From a bacterium (GTDB taxonomy: Bacteria > Elusimicrobiota > Elusimicrobia > Elusimicrobiales > UBA9959), in the NCBI GenBank assembly GCA_021811315.1, contig JAJZPF010000008.1:30294-94293 (forward strand): a DNA stretch of 64,000 nt. The letters are read 5' to 3'. The notes under the pieces were generated by a model, which did not search any database, was not told the origin of the DNA, and saw nothing but the letters and a program-made list of their open reading frames with translations. Of the stretch, positions 48,512-57,452 are shown piece by piece (positions within the stretch are counted from its first letter, which is position 1; each line of letters opens with the position of its first letter). The translations under genes were made by a program, and so were the position numbers.

Positions 48512-49330
48512 TTAGTCCCAAAGGTCTTCCAGCGAGAGCTGGTTGTCGGGAACCTTTACGGCGGCTTTCATCCTGGTGCTCCTGGGCAGGAGCTTGCTGA
48601 GGAACTCGATGGTCCGGGCCTCTTTGGGATGGGCGCAGAGCTCTTTGGCGGGGCCCGCTTCCACGACCTTCCCGGCGTCCATGAAAATTATCCTGTCGGC
48701 GATATCCCTGGCGAAAGAGATCTCGTGGGTGATGACCAGCATGGTCATCCCTTCGAAGGCCAGCTTCCTCATCACGCCAAGCACGTCCTCTTTGACCTCC
48801 GGGTCGAGGGCGCTGGTCGGCTCGTCGAAAAGCATGACCTCCGGCTTCATGGCCAGGGCGCGGGCTATAGCCACGCGCTGCTGCTGGCCGCCGGAGAGCT
48901 GGGACGGGTAGAAGCCGGCTTTCTCGCCGAGGCCCACCTTTTCGAGGAAATCCATCCCCAGCTTTCTCGCGTCGCCCGCGTGCATCCCTTTCACTTTTAT
49001 CGGGGAGAGCGTAATATTCTCGAGCGCCGTCATGTGCGGGAAAAGATTGAAACTCTGGAAGACCATGCCGACGCGCATGCGCAGCTCGTGCCGGCTTTGC
49101 TTCCAGGCTTTCGAAGAATGGTCGGAGGCGGCGTCCAGGGTGACGCCCGCCACGCTGATCTTCCCTGAATTAAAAACCTCCAGCTGGTTGAGGCAGCGCA
49201 GAAGCGTGGTCTTGCCGCAGCCGCTGGGGCCGATGAGTACGACCTTCTCGCCCCTGGCCTGGCCCATGCTGATGCCGTCGAGGACCTTGTGGCTCTTGTA
49301 GCTTTTTACCAGGTTCTTAACGATGATCAT
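48512..49330 (-). CDS. Polar amino-acid ABC transporter ATP-binding protein
   Basis: [38 protein letters not shown]; GlnQ-like. Confidence 0.93.
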   Translation of the reverse strand: MIIVKNLVKSYKSHKVLDGISMGQARGEKVVLIGPSGCGKTTLLRCLNQLEVFNSGKISVAGVTLDAASDHSSKAWKQSRHELRMRVGMVFQSFNLFPHMTALENITLSPIKVKGMHAGDARKLGMDFLEKVGLGEKAGFYPSQLSGGQQQRVAIARALAMKPEVMLFDEPTSALDPEVKEDVLGVMRKLAFEGMTMLVITHEISFARDIADRIIFMDAGKVVEAGPAKELCAHPKEARTIEFLSKLLPRSTRMKAAVKVPDNQLSLEDLWD

Positions 49331-50834
49331 ACGAGAGTTTTTTCTCCAGGTGCCGGGCCGCGAGCGAGGCCGGGTAGCTGAGGCCGAAATAGATAGCCGC
49401 CGTCAGCAGGCCAAGTCCCATGTAGTTATAGGTGGCGTTCGCCAGCATGCCGTACATCTTCGTCAGCTCGACCATGGTGATGACGGAGACCAGCGAGGAA
49501 TCCTTGAACAGGGCGATGAAATCGTTGCTGATAGGCGGGATGACTATGCGCATGGCCTGCGGCAGGATCACGTGCCTGACGGCCTGCATCCTTTCCATGC
49601 CGAGGGACATCGCGGCCTCCATCTGGCCGCGCGGTATGGCCTGGATGCCGGCCCGGTAGTTCTCGGCCTCGTAAGCGGCGTAGTTCATGCCCAGGCCGAG
49701 TATCGCCGCCACGAAAGCGCTCAGCTTTATCCCGATATTCGGCAGGCCGTAGTAAAGGATATAAAGCTGGATAAGCAGCGGCGTGCCGCGCACCACTTCC
49801 ACGTAGGCCGTGCTCAGCCAGCGCAGCGGGGCGGCGCCGTACAGCCTGGCCAGAGCGAACATCAGCCCGAGGCCGACGGCGAGCACCATTGAAATGACCG
49901 AGAGCTCCACCGTGATAAGCGCGCTTTTCAGGAGGAGCCACAGATATTTGCCCCACGGCAGGCCGGAGGCCGCGCTCTCCTCCACCAAGGCGTCCTCTTT
50001 GCCGTAGTGCTTCATCTTGGAGCCCATGCTCTCTTCCCACATGCCCCACTTTTTATAAATAGCTTTAAGTTTCCCTTCCGCAAGCAGGGCGTCCAGCGCG
50101 AGGTTTATCTCCGGCAGCAGTTCGGCGTCTTTTTTAGGGACCGCTATCCCGTAATAGCCGTAAGCGAAAGGCTTGCCGGAGAACTTCAGCTCCGCGTAAG
50201 GCCTGGCGTAATAAAGAGCTATCGGGAAATCCATCAGGGAAGCGTCCAGGCGCCCGTTCTTCAGGTCGCGGCAGGGCTCGGAGTTGCCGGCGTAAGAAAC
50301 TATCGTCACCCCGCCCATCTTTTCAAGGAGGCGCTGGGACATGCTGGCGGAAAGGACGCCGACTTTTTTTCCCTTCAGGTCCTCCTGAGTTTTTATATCG
50401 TTCCGGCCCTTCTCCGTCACTATCTGCTGGCTATAGATGTAATAAGGCCTGCTCATCGCCACCTGCTTCAAATGCTCAGGCGTTATCTCCAGCCCGTTCA
50501 TGATGAAGTCGAAGCTGCCGCGGCCCAGCGCCGGGATCAGCCCGTCCCAGTTGTTCTGCACCATCTCGGCCCGCACGCCCCACTTCGCGGCCAGGGCCTG
50601 GGCCAGGTCCACCTCGAAGCCGATAAGTTTGTCCGGGTCTTTCGGGTCCTGGTACACGTAAGGCGCGCCGCCCTCCGCGTCGGCCCCCCAGCGGAACACG
50701 CCGCGCGCTTTGATGTCCGCCAAAGAATTGGCCGCGGCCCAAGCCGGGAACGCGGCCAGGAGCGAAGACAATAATGCCGCCGTTTTAAAATATTTTCTTG
50801 ATTTTGCCGCGCCGCGGACCAGAATAGCTTTCAT
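49317..50834 (-). CDS. Fused substrate-binding protein-permease of a polar amino-acid ABC transporter
   Basis: N-terminal SBP_bac_3-like domain; C-terminal HisM/GlnP-like permease VRGTPLLIQLYILYYGLP. Confidence 0.92.
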   Translation of the reverse strand: MKAILVRGAAKSRKYFKTAALLSSLLAAFPAWAAANSLADIKARGVFRWGADAEGGAPYVYQDPKDPDKLIGFEVDLAQALAAKWGVRAEMVQNNWDGLIPALGRGSFDFIMNGLEITPEHLKQVAMSRPYYIYSQQIVTEKGRNDIKTQEDLKGKKVGVLSASMSQRLLEKMGGVTIVSYAGNSEPCRDLKNGRLDASLMDFPIALYYARPYAELKFSGKPFAYGYYGIAVPKKDAELLPEINLALDALLAEGKLKAIYKKWGMWEESMGSKMKHYGKEDALVEESAASGLPWGKYLWLLLKSALITVELSVISMVLAVGLGLMFALARLYGAAPLRWLSTAYVEVVRGTPLLIQLYILYYGLPNIGIKLSAFVAAILGLGMNYAAYEAENYRAGIQAIPRGQMEAAMSLGMERMQAVRHVILPQAMRIVIPPISNDFIALFKDSSLVSVITMVELTKMYGMLANATYNYMGLGLLTAAIYFGLSYPASLAARHLEKKLSYDHR

Positions 50835-50902
50835 CTTGATTTGAAATTATACCTATATTTTCGCGGAATCCTAGCCATAAATATCTGGATCTCCGGGATA
50901 TA

Positions 50903-50937
50903 GAAAAGGCCCCGGCGACAGCGGCCAGGGCCTTTTC
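50903..50937 (-). terminator. Intrinsic terminator
   Basis: gaaaaggccc / gggccttttc stem downstream of the 50951 stop on the minus strand. Confidence 0.75.
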
Positions 50938-50950
50938 TTCCGCCGGAAGT

Positions 50951-52222
50951 TTATTTAGCCGGCTCCGGTTCTATAATGATGTTCGCTTTGGCAGGCTCCC
51001 CGGCGGCGCCGAACAGGCCTTTTTTCAGCATTTCAGCCGGGACAGCCGGGACTTCGGAGGCCGGGGGAAAAGGAGAAACCACGACCGCCCGGGATTTACC
51101 GGAGACCAGGGAGGAGTACTGCTCCCACGGGGTCAGCGGCCAGCCCAGGCCGGATTCGTAGCTGTTGTCGGTTGGGTTCAGGCCAGCCGACTCGTAAATA
51201 TATTCGGAGTACCCGACGCAGTCGAATTTAACGGGGCCCTTCTGGGAGATATGGGTATAATCGTATTTATAGCCTTTCGTTCCAAGCTCCAGGGATAAGG
51301 CGACGATCTTCGCCCGCTGCTCCGCCGTGGGGGCCGGGCTGGTCGTTTTATTGCCGTAGTAAGGATACTTGAACTGGTGGGTGAAATTCTTCCAGGCTTT
51401 GATATTGCGCACGTCGGGCGGGGTAAAAAAGCCGGGCACGCAGTCGCCGATCAGCACGTAGATCCGCCCGTTCCCGGCCTCGGTGCCGACAAGGATCCCG
51501 GAGTGGCCCACGGGCAGGTCGGGGCTTACCCACTCGTTGATCTCGCCGGTCAGGCCGCCGGAATAAATAATATCGCCGGGAGGGATCCCGATATCGGCCG
51601 AGAGGGCCAGGCCGGGGACAGTCAGTTTTTCCCCCATTTCCTCCAGCATTTCAAAAGCCGCGGCGCGCACGGCGCCGGCCTCTTCAGGAGACAGGGCCAC
51701 GCTCTTTATGAAAGCCGCGGCTGCGGCGTCCCCGTGCTGCTTTCCCATGCCGATCAGATTATTTATTTTAAGGGTGGTATCCGGAGTCCGGTAAAACTCC
51801 CTGAGCTCTAGAGCTATCCCTTTGCTGCCTATCTCGCCGAGGGCCCAGATGGAATTTATAGCGGCCAGCCTGGGGATCACGGATTTTTCCCCGGAACCCG
51901 CGGCCAGGTAGCCTTTGACGTTCTTCAAAAGCAGGTCGACGGCCTGGGGGTTCCTGGTTTCGCCGGCTATTATCGAAGCGCAGCTCTGCACCCCGGCGTC
52001 TGGGTCCATTATGGCTTTGGTCAGTATATAGCGGACCGTTTCGTCCTTGCTGTCGCCCAGCGCCTTCATCGCTTCGCAGCGTGCCCTTGAATCCTTGGTA
52101 TGGTCGGTGGCCGCAAGCAGCAGCTCCCTGGTGGAGCCGGGAGCTGACGCGCCGGTTTGGGCGGAGAGAAGGCCCGCCTGGGCCAGGAAGAGAGAGGTGA
52201 GAAGATAGCTTGTTGTATTCAC
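50951..52222 (-). CDS. Secreted HEAT-repeat protein with C-terminal NlpC/P60 or YiiX-like cysteine peptidase domain
   Basis: GTG start with signal peptide; HEAT-like helices; GHSGILVGTEAG and KFDCVGYSEYIYESAG. Confidence 0.65.
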   Translation of the reverse strand: MNTTSYLLTSLFLAQAGLLSAQTGASAPGSTRELLLAATDHTKDSRARCEAMKALGDSKDETVRYILTKAIMDPDAGVQSCASIIAGETRNPQAVDLLLKNVKGYLAAGSGEKSVIPRLAAINSIWALGEIGSKGIALELREFYRTPDTTLKINNLIGMGKQHGDAAAAAFIKSVALSPEEAGAVRAAAFEMLEEMGEKLTVPGLALSADIGIPPGDIIYSGGLTGEINEWVSPDLPVGHSGILVGTEAGNGRIYVLIGDCVPGFFTPPDVRNIKAWKNFTHQFKYPYYGNKTTSPAPTAEQRAKIVALSLELGTKGYKYDYTHISQKGPVKFDCVGYSEYIYESAGLNPTDNSYESGLGWPLTPWEQYSSLVSGKSRAVVVSPFPPASEVPAVPAEMLKKGLFGAAGEPAKANIIIEPEPAK

Positions 52223-52351
52223 AGTTTTCCTTGGGTTCCGTAAGGTCTTAGGACGATACGGGAACCTGCTATATAAAGGATAACACGGAGAACTTGGGCG
52301 GGCATGGGTACAAAGACCCAGTGCCGAAATGAAAAAAGACCCGGCGGCTTG

Positions 52352-53614
52352 CTACTGTAAATGGTTTTCGCCGGAGAACAGGTCGTAAAAGCCGACCTCT
52401 CCGGAAGTTCCGCTATCAGGTTTCGGGTCGAAAGAGGCGAAAGAACCGAATTCTATGCCGCCGTCTTCCGTCTCAAGGTCCGCGAGAAGCTTTGCGCCCT
52501 TGTACAGCTTCACTTTGATATTCCCTTTCAAAGCCTCATAATCGTTATACATCTTCCCCTGCGGCGTCATGAACTGCAGCAGGAGGAACTTCTCGCGGGG
52601 GGCATAGGCGGAGATCTCCATCCTCTCGCCCCATTTATTGCGCGCTTTCACTTCCCACTTCCCGAAATTCACGTCCACGGTGACGATATCCCCCATAGTG
52701 GGCCGGAACAGGTATTCCTGCCCCTGGTGGCGGAGGCCGATGGTCACGGTCTGTATAGGCTCGACGCCGGGATAGATCTTCGGCTGCCCGCCGCCGGAGG
52801 CCAGCACCGTGCCGGGAGAGTTCTTGAAATTATTCGAGACCAGCCAGGTCCACCACTTCGGGAAGCTCCGGCCCCAGTTCCGGTCCTGGTAAGCGGGCGC
52901 GCCTTTCAATGAAATGGTCCTGCCGCGGTAGTTTATCGTCCCGCTCATCCGGGCGCTCGCCTGGGCGGGATACCAGTAAATATTTGAGAGCCAGCCCTGG
53001 GACATCGTCCAGGCCATCAGGTTCACGCCCCAGTCCTTCTCCACGGTCAGGTCCCAGGAGATCTCCCCGCCGCCCGGGGCGGTCAGGCGGCCTTTAAGCA
53101 TCCTGTCCGTGGCCTGGTTGCCGCCGACGCGGACTAAAGTTGCCTCCGAGCTGGCTGAAAAATCTCCGGGCTTGAAGGTCCGCTCTGCTGTTTCATTATC
53201 GCCGAAGCTGCCGGCGCTTACATAGGACCGCGAAGCCGGCTTTGTCTGGTTGGCGTCCCAAGGGTTTACCACCCCGTAGCAAAAATAAAAAGCGTCGGCA
53301 GTGCCGGGCACCACGACTTTGTAATACCACCACTCGTACCAGTCGCCCGTAATGGCCGGAGTCCAGATCAGGGCATTATATCCGCCTGCAGGGCCCCGGG
53401 CGGAAGGCTGAGCAACCTCTCCGGGAACCGGGGCCGCAACTTCCGGCGCCGCGGTTTTTTCAGCTGAAAAAACATAAAGTTGTTCGGCCGCTCCCGGGAT
53501 GACCGGGGCCGGCCCGGCCTCTGCTGAACCGGGAATAGACGCAAAATTTACGGTCGCAGCCAACAGGGCCCACACAAGACCGTTTCTTCTCAGGTTCGCT
53601 ATACGCCTTCTCAT
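52352..53614 (-). CDS. Tocopherol-cyclase/CrtC-like (lipocalin-type) protein
   Basis: ALIWTPAITGDWYEWWYYKVVVPG; YRGRTISLKGAPAYQDRNWGRSFPKWWTWLVSN. Confidence 0.75.
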   Translation of the reverse strand: MRRRIANLRRNGLVWALLAATVNFASIPGSAEAGPAPVIPGAAEQLYVFSAEKTAAPEVAAPVPGEVAQPSARGPAGGYNALIWTPAITGDWYEWWYYKVVVPGTADAFYFCYGVVNPWDANQTKPASRSYVSAGSFGDNETAERTFKPGDFSASSEATLVRVGGNQATDRMLKGRLTAPGGGEISWDLTVEKDWGVNLMAWTMSQGWLSNIYWYPAQASARMSGTINYRGRTISLKGAPAYQDRNWGRSFPKWWTWLVSNNFKNSPGTVLASGGGQPKIYPGVEPIQTVTIGLRHQGQEYLFRPTMGDIVTVDVNFGKWEVKARNKWGERMEISAYAPREKFLLLQFMTPQGKMYNDYEALKGNIKVKLYKGAKLLADLETEDGGIEFGSFASFDPKPDSGTSGEVGFYDLFSGENHLQ

Positions 53615-53616
53615 CT

Positions 53617-56259
53617 TCAGACCTTAACCCTTTTGTCTATGACCTTGCGGATCTTGCCGGTGCGCTGGATGCGCTCTATGGCGTTCGGCTTCAGCACCTC
53701 GATGACGGGAGCGTCCAGCCATTTCAGGCGCACGCTCTCGTGCAGGTCCTCGCAGTGGCTCTGGATCTGCAGCCAGAGCAGATTCGCCAGCCCGGCGGAG
53801 CGCGGCAGGGAAGCCGCGTCCTTGACCTCGACGCGCACTTTCAGCGTGTCCTTATGGCCCTTCTTGTCGATCACGGCCTGGAAATTAAAGCTGAGCTCCG
53901 GAACTTTCCCCAGCGCGTTCTGGATATCGTTCACGAACAGGTGCGCCCCGCCGACGTGGATGCGGTCGTCGCAGCGGCCCAGGATCTCGAATAGCGGCTC
54001 CTTCCTGCCGCAGGCGCAGGGCTTCATGATCCAGCGCCCGAGGTCCCCCACCCGGTAGCGGATGATGGGCATGCTCTTCTTCGAAAGGCAGGTCACAACA
54101 AGTTCCCCCACTTCGCCTTCCTTCACCGGGGCCATGGTCTCCTGGTCCACGAATTCGATGAACTGGCTGGAAGAGAAAATATGGTGCTGCCCCTTCACGC
54201 AGACGGGGCACTGGAAGCCCACTACGCCGGCGTCGGCGGTGGCATAGCCGGCCGAGCGCACGTCTACGCCGGGGAACACGCCTTTGAAGAACTTGACCAT
54301 TTCCTCGCCTACATATTCGCCGCCGTAAAAGATCTTATTGACGCGGAGCTTGTGCTTCTTCGGGTTCGCCTTCACATATTCCGCCAGCTTCACCAGGAAG
54401 GAGGGCAGGCCTATCACGGCGGTCACGCTGAAGTCCTCCAGGTAGCCCACGATATTCTCGAGAGGCAAATTGCTGCCGACCGGCACCGAGATGGCCTTGG
54501 TATAGGAGATGGCTTTCTCGACCGACAGCCAGCTTGACCAGAGATTCCCGGCTATGAACAGGTTCGCTATCGTATCCCTTTCGCCCAGGCCGGCCGCCTC
54601 TAAAGTGAAAGCGAGCATCCGGCAGGTATGGTCGTACTCTTTCTGGTCGTAAAAAATATACTTCGGCTGGCCCGTGGAGCCGCCGCTGGCGAAATAAATT
54701 CCGCGCTGCACCCTGGAGGTAAGCAGGTCGGAACTGTCCGGCGGGGTATTGTCCAGCACATGGTGCTTTTCGAGGAAAGGAACCTTCGCGAAATCCTCCA
54801 TGCCGGTTATCTTCGGCACGGCCTTGAAATGGCGGCCGTAGAAAACGCTGCGGCTTTTCGCGTGCTCCACCATCTCGCTCAGGCGGTCCAGCTGCGAGGG
54901 CTTCTCCTCGATGGGCAGCCAGTTCACCAGCGACATCATCGGGAAGATCCCGTCATGCGGGGAGCCGTTGGACTCCTCCAGCATCTTGCCCAGCCTTACT
55001 ATGCGGGCTATGCCGGCGGGGCCCAGTACCTCCATCACTTTCTTGCGCTCTATCGAGCCCCCGACGCCCACGGTCTGGATATAGCCGCGCATCGGCAGCA
55101 GCCGGTCCCTGACTTCCTCGATGCTCTCCACGGTCTTCACGTAAAGCACGCGGTTGAGCGGCGAGACGCGGTAGACGGGGTCCTTCTCGTAGATCACCGT
55201 CCAGTCCGTCTTCGGCGCCGAGCTTTCACAAGAGGCGTTCCCCAGCGCGCTGTCCACGCGGGCGAGCTGGCGGGCCTTGTTTATCTCCACCATCTCGTCG
55301 GGCGACAGCTTCCCCGGGGGGAGGTCTTTGGCGAGCTGAGAAAAATGTTTTTTGGCCGCTTTCAGGAAATCGGCGGCGAGGGCCTTGTGTTTTTTGGCCG
55401 GGGCGATAAAGTAAAGAGTGTGAAGAGAGGAACAGGCCGCCTGGTCCCAAAGCGAAGCGTCGGTGGCCGCGCGCTGGGCCACGGCGTCCATGCCCTCGTT
55501 CTCGACGCAGCTTTCAAAGACCACGCCCACGCTGGTCTTGGGGCCGAAGCCCTCCACCCGCACGTCTATCGGGGCTATTTTGCGGTAAGACTGCACCGCT
55601 TCGTAGCCGCCCCAGACGAAAACGGCGTTCACGTTCTTCAGCGCGGCCTCTTCAAGGCCCTGGCTGCCGCCTTTCCAGCTGATTATAGCGGCGGACCTGG
55701 CAAGGATCCCTTCCTCGTCCACCTCTTTCAGCGCGTCCATGAAAATATTTATGAAGTTGGAGCCCGAAGAGGAAAGCTTGACGATGTTCACGTTCTTGGT
55801 CAGGAAGCCTATCACCAGCGAATCCAGGATGCCGAGGAAAACGTTCCCTGCGCCCACATGCAGCACCACGCCTTTCGGCATGGCCCGTATCAGGCCGGAA
55901 TAGCCGCGCCGCTCCACCGTGGTTTCCAGAGCGTAGGGCAGGAAGAGCTCCATGCTCATCCGCTTGTTCATGCCCTGCTTGTCCAGCAGCTCCGGTATCA
56001 CGTCCAGGCTTTTGTCTATCACCGGCTCGGAGAAAGTGATGTGCTCTTTGAGATGCGCCAGCGCGGCCTTGCGGTACTTCCCGCCTTTTCTGAACAGCTT
56101 CCCCGCTTTTACCAGGGTATTGATTATGTATTCGCGGGAAGCGCCGCGCATAGTTTCGCGGGCGGCCTGCGCCTGCAGGCCGATCTTTTCAAGCTCGGCC
56201 GGGGTCCAGGAAGTTTTATCGAGAACTTTGCCGAATAAATAAGTGTTGTGTATCTTCAT
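53617..56259 (-). CDS. LuxC-type acyl-CoA reductase fused to PaaK-like adenylate-forming domain
   Basis: N-terminal GVVLHVGAGNVF, TDASLWDQAACSSLHTLYF; C-terminal YFASGGSTGQPKYIFY, YATADAGVVGFQCP, IIRYRVGDLGRW. Confidence 0.9.
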   Translation of the reverse strand: MKIHNTYLFGKVLDKTSWTPAELEKIGLQAQAARETMRGASREYIINTLVKAGKLFRKGGKYRKAALAHLKEHITFSEPVIDKSLDVIPELLDKQGMNKRMSMELFLPYALETTVERRGYSGLIRAMPKGVVLHVGAGNVFLGILDSLVIGFLTKNVNIVKLSSSGSNFINIFMDALKEVDEEGILARSAAIISWKGGSQGLEEAALKNVNAVFVWGGYEAVQSYRKIAPIDVRVEGFGPKTSVGVVFESCVENEGMDAVAQRAATDASLWDQAACSSLHTLYFIAPAKKHKALAADFLKAAKKHFSQLAKDLPPGKLSPDEMVEINKARQLARVDSALGNASCESSAPKTDWTVIYEKDPVYRVSPLNRVLYVKTVESIEEVRDRLLPMRGYIQTVGVGGSIERKKVMEVLGPAGIARIVRLGKMLEESNGSPHDGIFPMMSLVNWLPIEEKPSQLDRLSEMVEHAKSRSVFYGRHFKAVPKITGMEDFAKVPFLEKHHVLDNTPPDSSDLLTSRVQRGIYFASGGSTGQPKYIFYDQKEYDHTCRMLAFTLEAAGLGERDTIANLFIAGNLWSSWLSVEKAISYTKAISVPVGSNLPLENIVGYLEDFSVTAVIGLPSFLVKLAEYVKANPKKHKLRVNKIFYGGEYVGEEMVKFFKGVFPGVDVRSAGYATADAGVVGFQCPVCVKGQHHIFSSSQFIEFVDQETMAPVKEGEVGELVVTCLSKKSMPIIRYRVGDLGRWIMKPCACGRKEPLFEILGRCDDRIHVGGAHLFVNDIQNALGKVPELSFNFQAVIDKKGHKDTLKVRVEVKDAASLPRSAGLANLLWLQIQSHCEDLHESVRLKWLDAPVIEVLKPNAIERIQRTGKIRKVIDKRVKV

Positions 56260-57425
56260 AGCATCGTAGCGGCGGAGATCGCGCAGCCTTTCAGTTTTGT
56301 AACTCCGGCGCGGCCTTTTATTTCAAGCACCGGGCCGGGCAGGCCGCAAGCGCACTTCGGGCGCAGCAGGCCGAAATCGGAGGAAAGGACGGAAAGCGAA
56401 GGATAGCTGGTGAGATAAGGCGTGATGAACTGAAGGAGGCCGGCCTCGTTATAACCCAGCGGCTCAAGCGTGCCCGGGTGGCGCGCTATAATGCGGCCGT
56501 AATTCGGGACATGGAAATTCCCGAGCCGGCAGTCCACATAGGGCACGCCGTGCTCTACCATGCCGAACAGGTCCCTGACGTTCTCAACCGGCACGCCCAG
56601 GTTGTCCGCCAGGATCCTGCGGTAAACTTTCTTGTCCATGGCCTCGTCGGCCAAAGTCTTCCAGCCGCCGCCGGTCACTACGCTGGACTCAGGGTTGAGT
56701 TTCGGGTAGCGGCCGTAGCGTTTTTTGAATTCCTCGGTCAGTTTAAGCGCGAAAGCGGGGAAGCCGACCAGGCGTACCAGCGAACCGGCTTCCTCGAATT
56801 TCTTCATGGCCAAAACCGCGCCGTCTATGTCGAAATAAAAATCTTTTTTTTCTTTGCTCCAGCGGAAAGTGTAAAAGATCTCCCCCTTCTTCGTGAAGCC
56901 GCTGAGCAGTTTGTCCGTCCAGGCGGTGCCGAGGTCTTTGGCCACCTCCGGGTCGTAGGTGAAGCAGATATAATCGTGGGCGCGCTCAAGGTCGGTCAAG
57001 CCCAGCCCGGCGAAAACCTGCCAGGCCATGCGCCGCACGCGCATAAGCGAGCCTTTATCCAGCTGCATCCGGCTGCGCTGCCCCGAAGTTCCGCTGGATT
57101 TAAGCTCCAGGACTATCTTCGAATAAGGAAGCGTGGTCAGGTCCCGCTCTTTCAGGGCGGCCACGAAGATAAAAGGGATATTCGCGATATCCTTCTCCGT
57201 TCTCACGGAGGCGGGGTCGAACCCTTCCGCTTTATAGAGCGCTTTCAGCACGGGCGCGCGCCCGCCCTGAAAAGCAAGCGCCGCGCGCATAGCGGCGCAG
57301 AAAGCTTTCGAGGTCTCAGGAGAATACTCGAAAGCCGGAGTCTCGAAAAAAACATCCACCGCGGCCCGGCTCTTAAGCGGCTCATAAAAAGGCGGAAGTC
57401 GGTCTTCAACTGAAAGGTCGGCCAC
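56256..57425 (-). CDS. LuxE-type acyl-protein synthetase
   Basis: LELKSSGTSGQRSRMQLD; VVTGGGWKT; DLFGMVEHGVPYVDC; LuxE/PaaK family features. Confidence 0.9.
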   Translation of the reverse strand: MADLSVEDRLPPFYEPLKSRAAVDVFFETPAFEYSPETSKAFCAAMRAALAFQGGRAPVLKALYKAEGFDPASVRTEKDIANIPFIFVAALKERDLTTLPYSKIVLELKSSGTSGQRSRMQLDKGSLMRVRRMAWQVFAGLGLTDLERAHDYICFTYDPEVAKDLGTAWTDKLLSGFTKKGEIFYTFRWSKEKKDFYFDIDGAVLAMKKFEEAGSLVRLVGFPAFALKLTEEFKKRYGRYPKLNPESSVVTGGGWKTLADEAMDKKVYRRILADNLGVPVENVRDLFGMVEHGVPYVDCRLGNFHVPNYGRIIARHPGTLEPLGYNEAGLLQFITPYLTSYPSLSVLSSDFGLLRPKCACGLPGPVLEIKGRAGVTKLKGCAISAATML

Positions 57426-57452
57426 GGTTTGTCTCCTTATAAGGCAGCAACT

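Noticed and set aside
54628-56238. 536-aa plus-strand ORF opposite LuxC-PaaK
   Set aside because: Shadow ORF; composition non-protein-like and the opposite strand has catalytic motifs.
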